Shown in pieces: positions 62,901 through 64,000 of a DNA stretch of 64,000 nt; position 1 is the first letter of the stretch; every line of letters begins with the position of its first letter. The translations under genes were made by a program, and so were the position numbers. The notes beneath the pieces were generated by a model, which was given only the letters and a program-made list of their open reading frames with translations, had not been told where the DNA came from and made no database searches. This DNA is from Circinella umbellata (taxonomy: Eukaryota > Mucoromycota > Mucoromycetes > Mucorales > Lichtheimiaceae), in assembly GCA_025093555.1 (NCBI GenBank), contig JAIWNF010000002.1:1364001-1428000 (forward strand), given 5' to 3'.

Positions 62901-63777
62901 TTTTTTTAGTCAACGTTAGTCTTTAAAGTAGTAAAAAAGAAAAGTGTACAAAGTTCTCGAAATTATTTTCTGATATAGGACTTGTTAATGTGTTAAATAC
63001 TATATATACTTACTCTAAAATAAACGCATGCACATTTTTTAACAATTCTGGTCCGATTGTCGTATCTTCTTGGGATATTGCCGGTGCAAATAGCTGGTGG
63101 ACAGGATCATACTTCCATATTATAACTGAGTCTGTAGTACCATTCGTATCTGTCAGCTTCCCTCCCGTAATATATATATTGCCATTTGATGCTGCCATGG
63201 CTGAAGCAAATGCTCTGTTCTTTGGCGGAGAAATTACTGTACTCTCATTTACTTGTGATTGAACAACAGCAGGAATGGATGTCCACTGCGAATCGCTAAA
63301 ATCATACTGTTCCACGTACATTGGAACATCTTCACTTATACTTATCCGGGATTCTCGATAGCCTCCAAAAAATAAAACACGATCATTGTTGGTTGGATCC
63401 ATTACTGCGGCAGCCCCGGTAGCAAAATGTTTATAGTCGCGGCTGTTGTCAACAAAATCGTAATATAAAGTAAGTTTTTCATCATCAGCGGTAATGACGT
63501 TGAAATATGGTACAATATCTCTAAACGTTTCTGTAGAGTGTATGCCTTCACCACCCCATACATATGCCACATTATTTCGTTCAAAAGTTGCTGAGTATCG
63601 TCTAGGCGGATTTCTTAACGGATCTGACGAGTTGTAACTTGATGTAAAGCGATCCGCAAAAGGGTCGCTTCTTGCATATAGTATAATACTGAAATAGTTG
63701 TCAATAAAAGCTATGAAAACAAAAAGCCATAATAAGATCATGTTTTTCCATCTTTGATGTAGTTGTGTGTACAGCAT
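59982..63777 (-). CDS. Large kelch-repeat membrane protein, receptor-like
   Basis: Seven exons (63777-63014, 62893-62745, 62605-62570, 62492-62337, 62234-62026, 61966-61708, 61612-59982) keep phase to one stop and give about 1067 residues. Residues ~13-32 form a signal anchor. Residues ~45-370 hold kelch-like repeats of galactose-oxidase type (RRYSATFERNNVAYVWGGEG, NRAFASAMAASNGNIYITGG). Membrane helices follow at ~415-432, ~485-508 and ~764-790 (TIVNVLGSVGGLFALVAAIH). Between the last two lies a Tyr-rich lumenal/outer region (DIRICFKG...). A coiled coil (HLEDELNQLKVAFAKQQEMY) occupies ~910-970 in the tail. No enzyme motif is seen. Exon 3 and the exon 5 donor (62026 or 62023) are uncertain. 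It could be two genes fused, but the exon gap near 62000 leaves no room for a promoter. Confidence 0.7.
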
Positions 63778-64000
63778 TAGAAGAAATAATTAAAAAAAAT
63801 ATGGAAGAAGGAAAAGAACAAAAAGTCTTTATTTGATTTTCTCAATTTCTATAATTCGTTTACCAGAATTATTAAGCTTACCATTTATCCTATGTATTGG
63901 TAGCACAGCAATAAAGCAAAAATGACTTTTGTAATACTTATGTTTGTAAGAAAACAAAACATGGTATTATACGCACACAGTAAAGCTACTGGTATATGTT
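63778..64000. other. Upstream flank of the kelch gene
   Basis: Presumed promoter of the kelch membrane protein. AT-rich; no other gene is seen before the window ends. Confidence 0.4.

Overview
The window is about 64 kb of AT-rich eukaryotic DNA with short introns (GT...AG, mostly 50-200 bp), long poly-A/T tracts and compact multi-exon genes. Protein content fits a filamentous early-diverging fungus of the Mucoromycota, probably Mucorales: a Rua1-type zinc-finger regulator, a fungal PAS kinase, a small fungal complex I subunit, a thaumatin-like secreted protein, and an augmin HAUS1-like subunit that yeasts lack. That placement is inferred from gene families and gene structure; no rRNA or species marker is present.

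Layout. 0.8-2.8 kb: MARCH5-like RING-CH ubiquitin ligase (-). 3.9-4.8 kb: coiled-coil protein (-). 5.2-8.9 kb: two nearly identical thaumatin-like copies in inverted orientation; the right copy has lost its ATG and promoter. 9.9-11.5 kb: Gcn5 acetyltransferase (+), followed by Trs20/TRAPPC2 (-, 11.7-12.5) and an F-box/WD40 protein (-, 12.6-14.4). 14.4-20.7 kb is gene-free except for an LTR-like element at 18.06-18.69 kb. 20.7-22.4 kb: eight-exon coiled-coil protein of unknown function (-). 23.7-25.9 kb: Rua1-type regulator (+). 25.9-34.2 kb: gene-free. 34.2-34.9 kb: homeodomain protein (-). 36.9-37.3 kb: complex I 9.5 kDa/NDUFA3-like subunit (-). 38.1-40.0 kb: HAUS1-like augmin subunit (+). 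42.2-43.5 kb: proteasome assembly chaperone 2 (+). 44.7-49.5 kb: two tandem M20 metallo-amidohydrolases (+). 49.5-53.2 kb: gene-free, with a minisatellite. 53.2-57.0 kb: PAS kinase (+). 57.3-57.9 kb: TMEM70-like mitochondrial protein (-). 59.0-59.3 kb: secreted, possibly GPI-anchored micro-protein (+). 60.0-63.8 kb: very large kelch-repeat membrane protein (-).

The genes are mostly independent housekeeping or regulatory genes, not a cluster. Functional groupings are ubiquitin/proteasome (MARCH5-like, F-box/WD40, PSMG2), chromatin and transcription (Gcn5, Rua1-type, homeodomain), mitochondrion (NDUFA3-like, TMEM70-like, probably MARCH5-like) and surface/secreted proteins (thaumatin-like, micro-protein, kelch receptor). 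For most genes I rebuilt exon chains by hand and required each junction to keep reading phase to the stop; the chains that are ambiguous are flagged. The most notable items are the inverted thaumatin-like pair with its promoterless copy, the 1067-residue kelch/multi-span membrane protein, and the M20 pair whose introns no longer match. No convincing previously undescribed multi-gene system was found.
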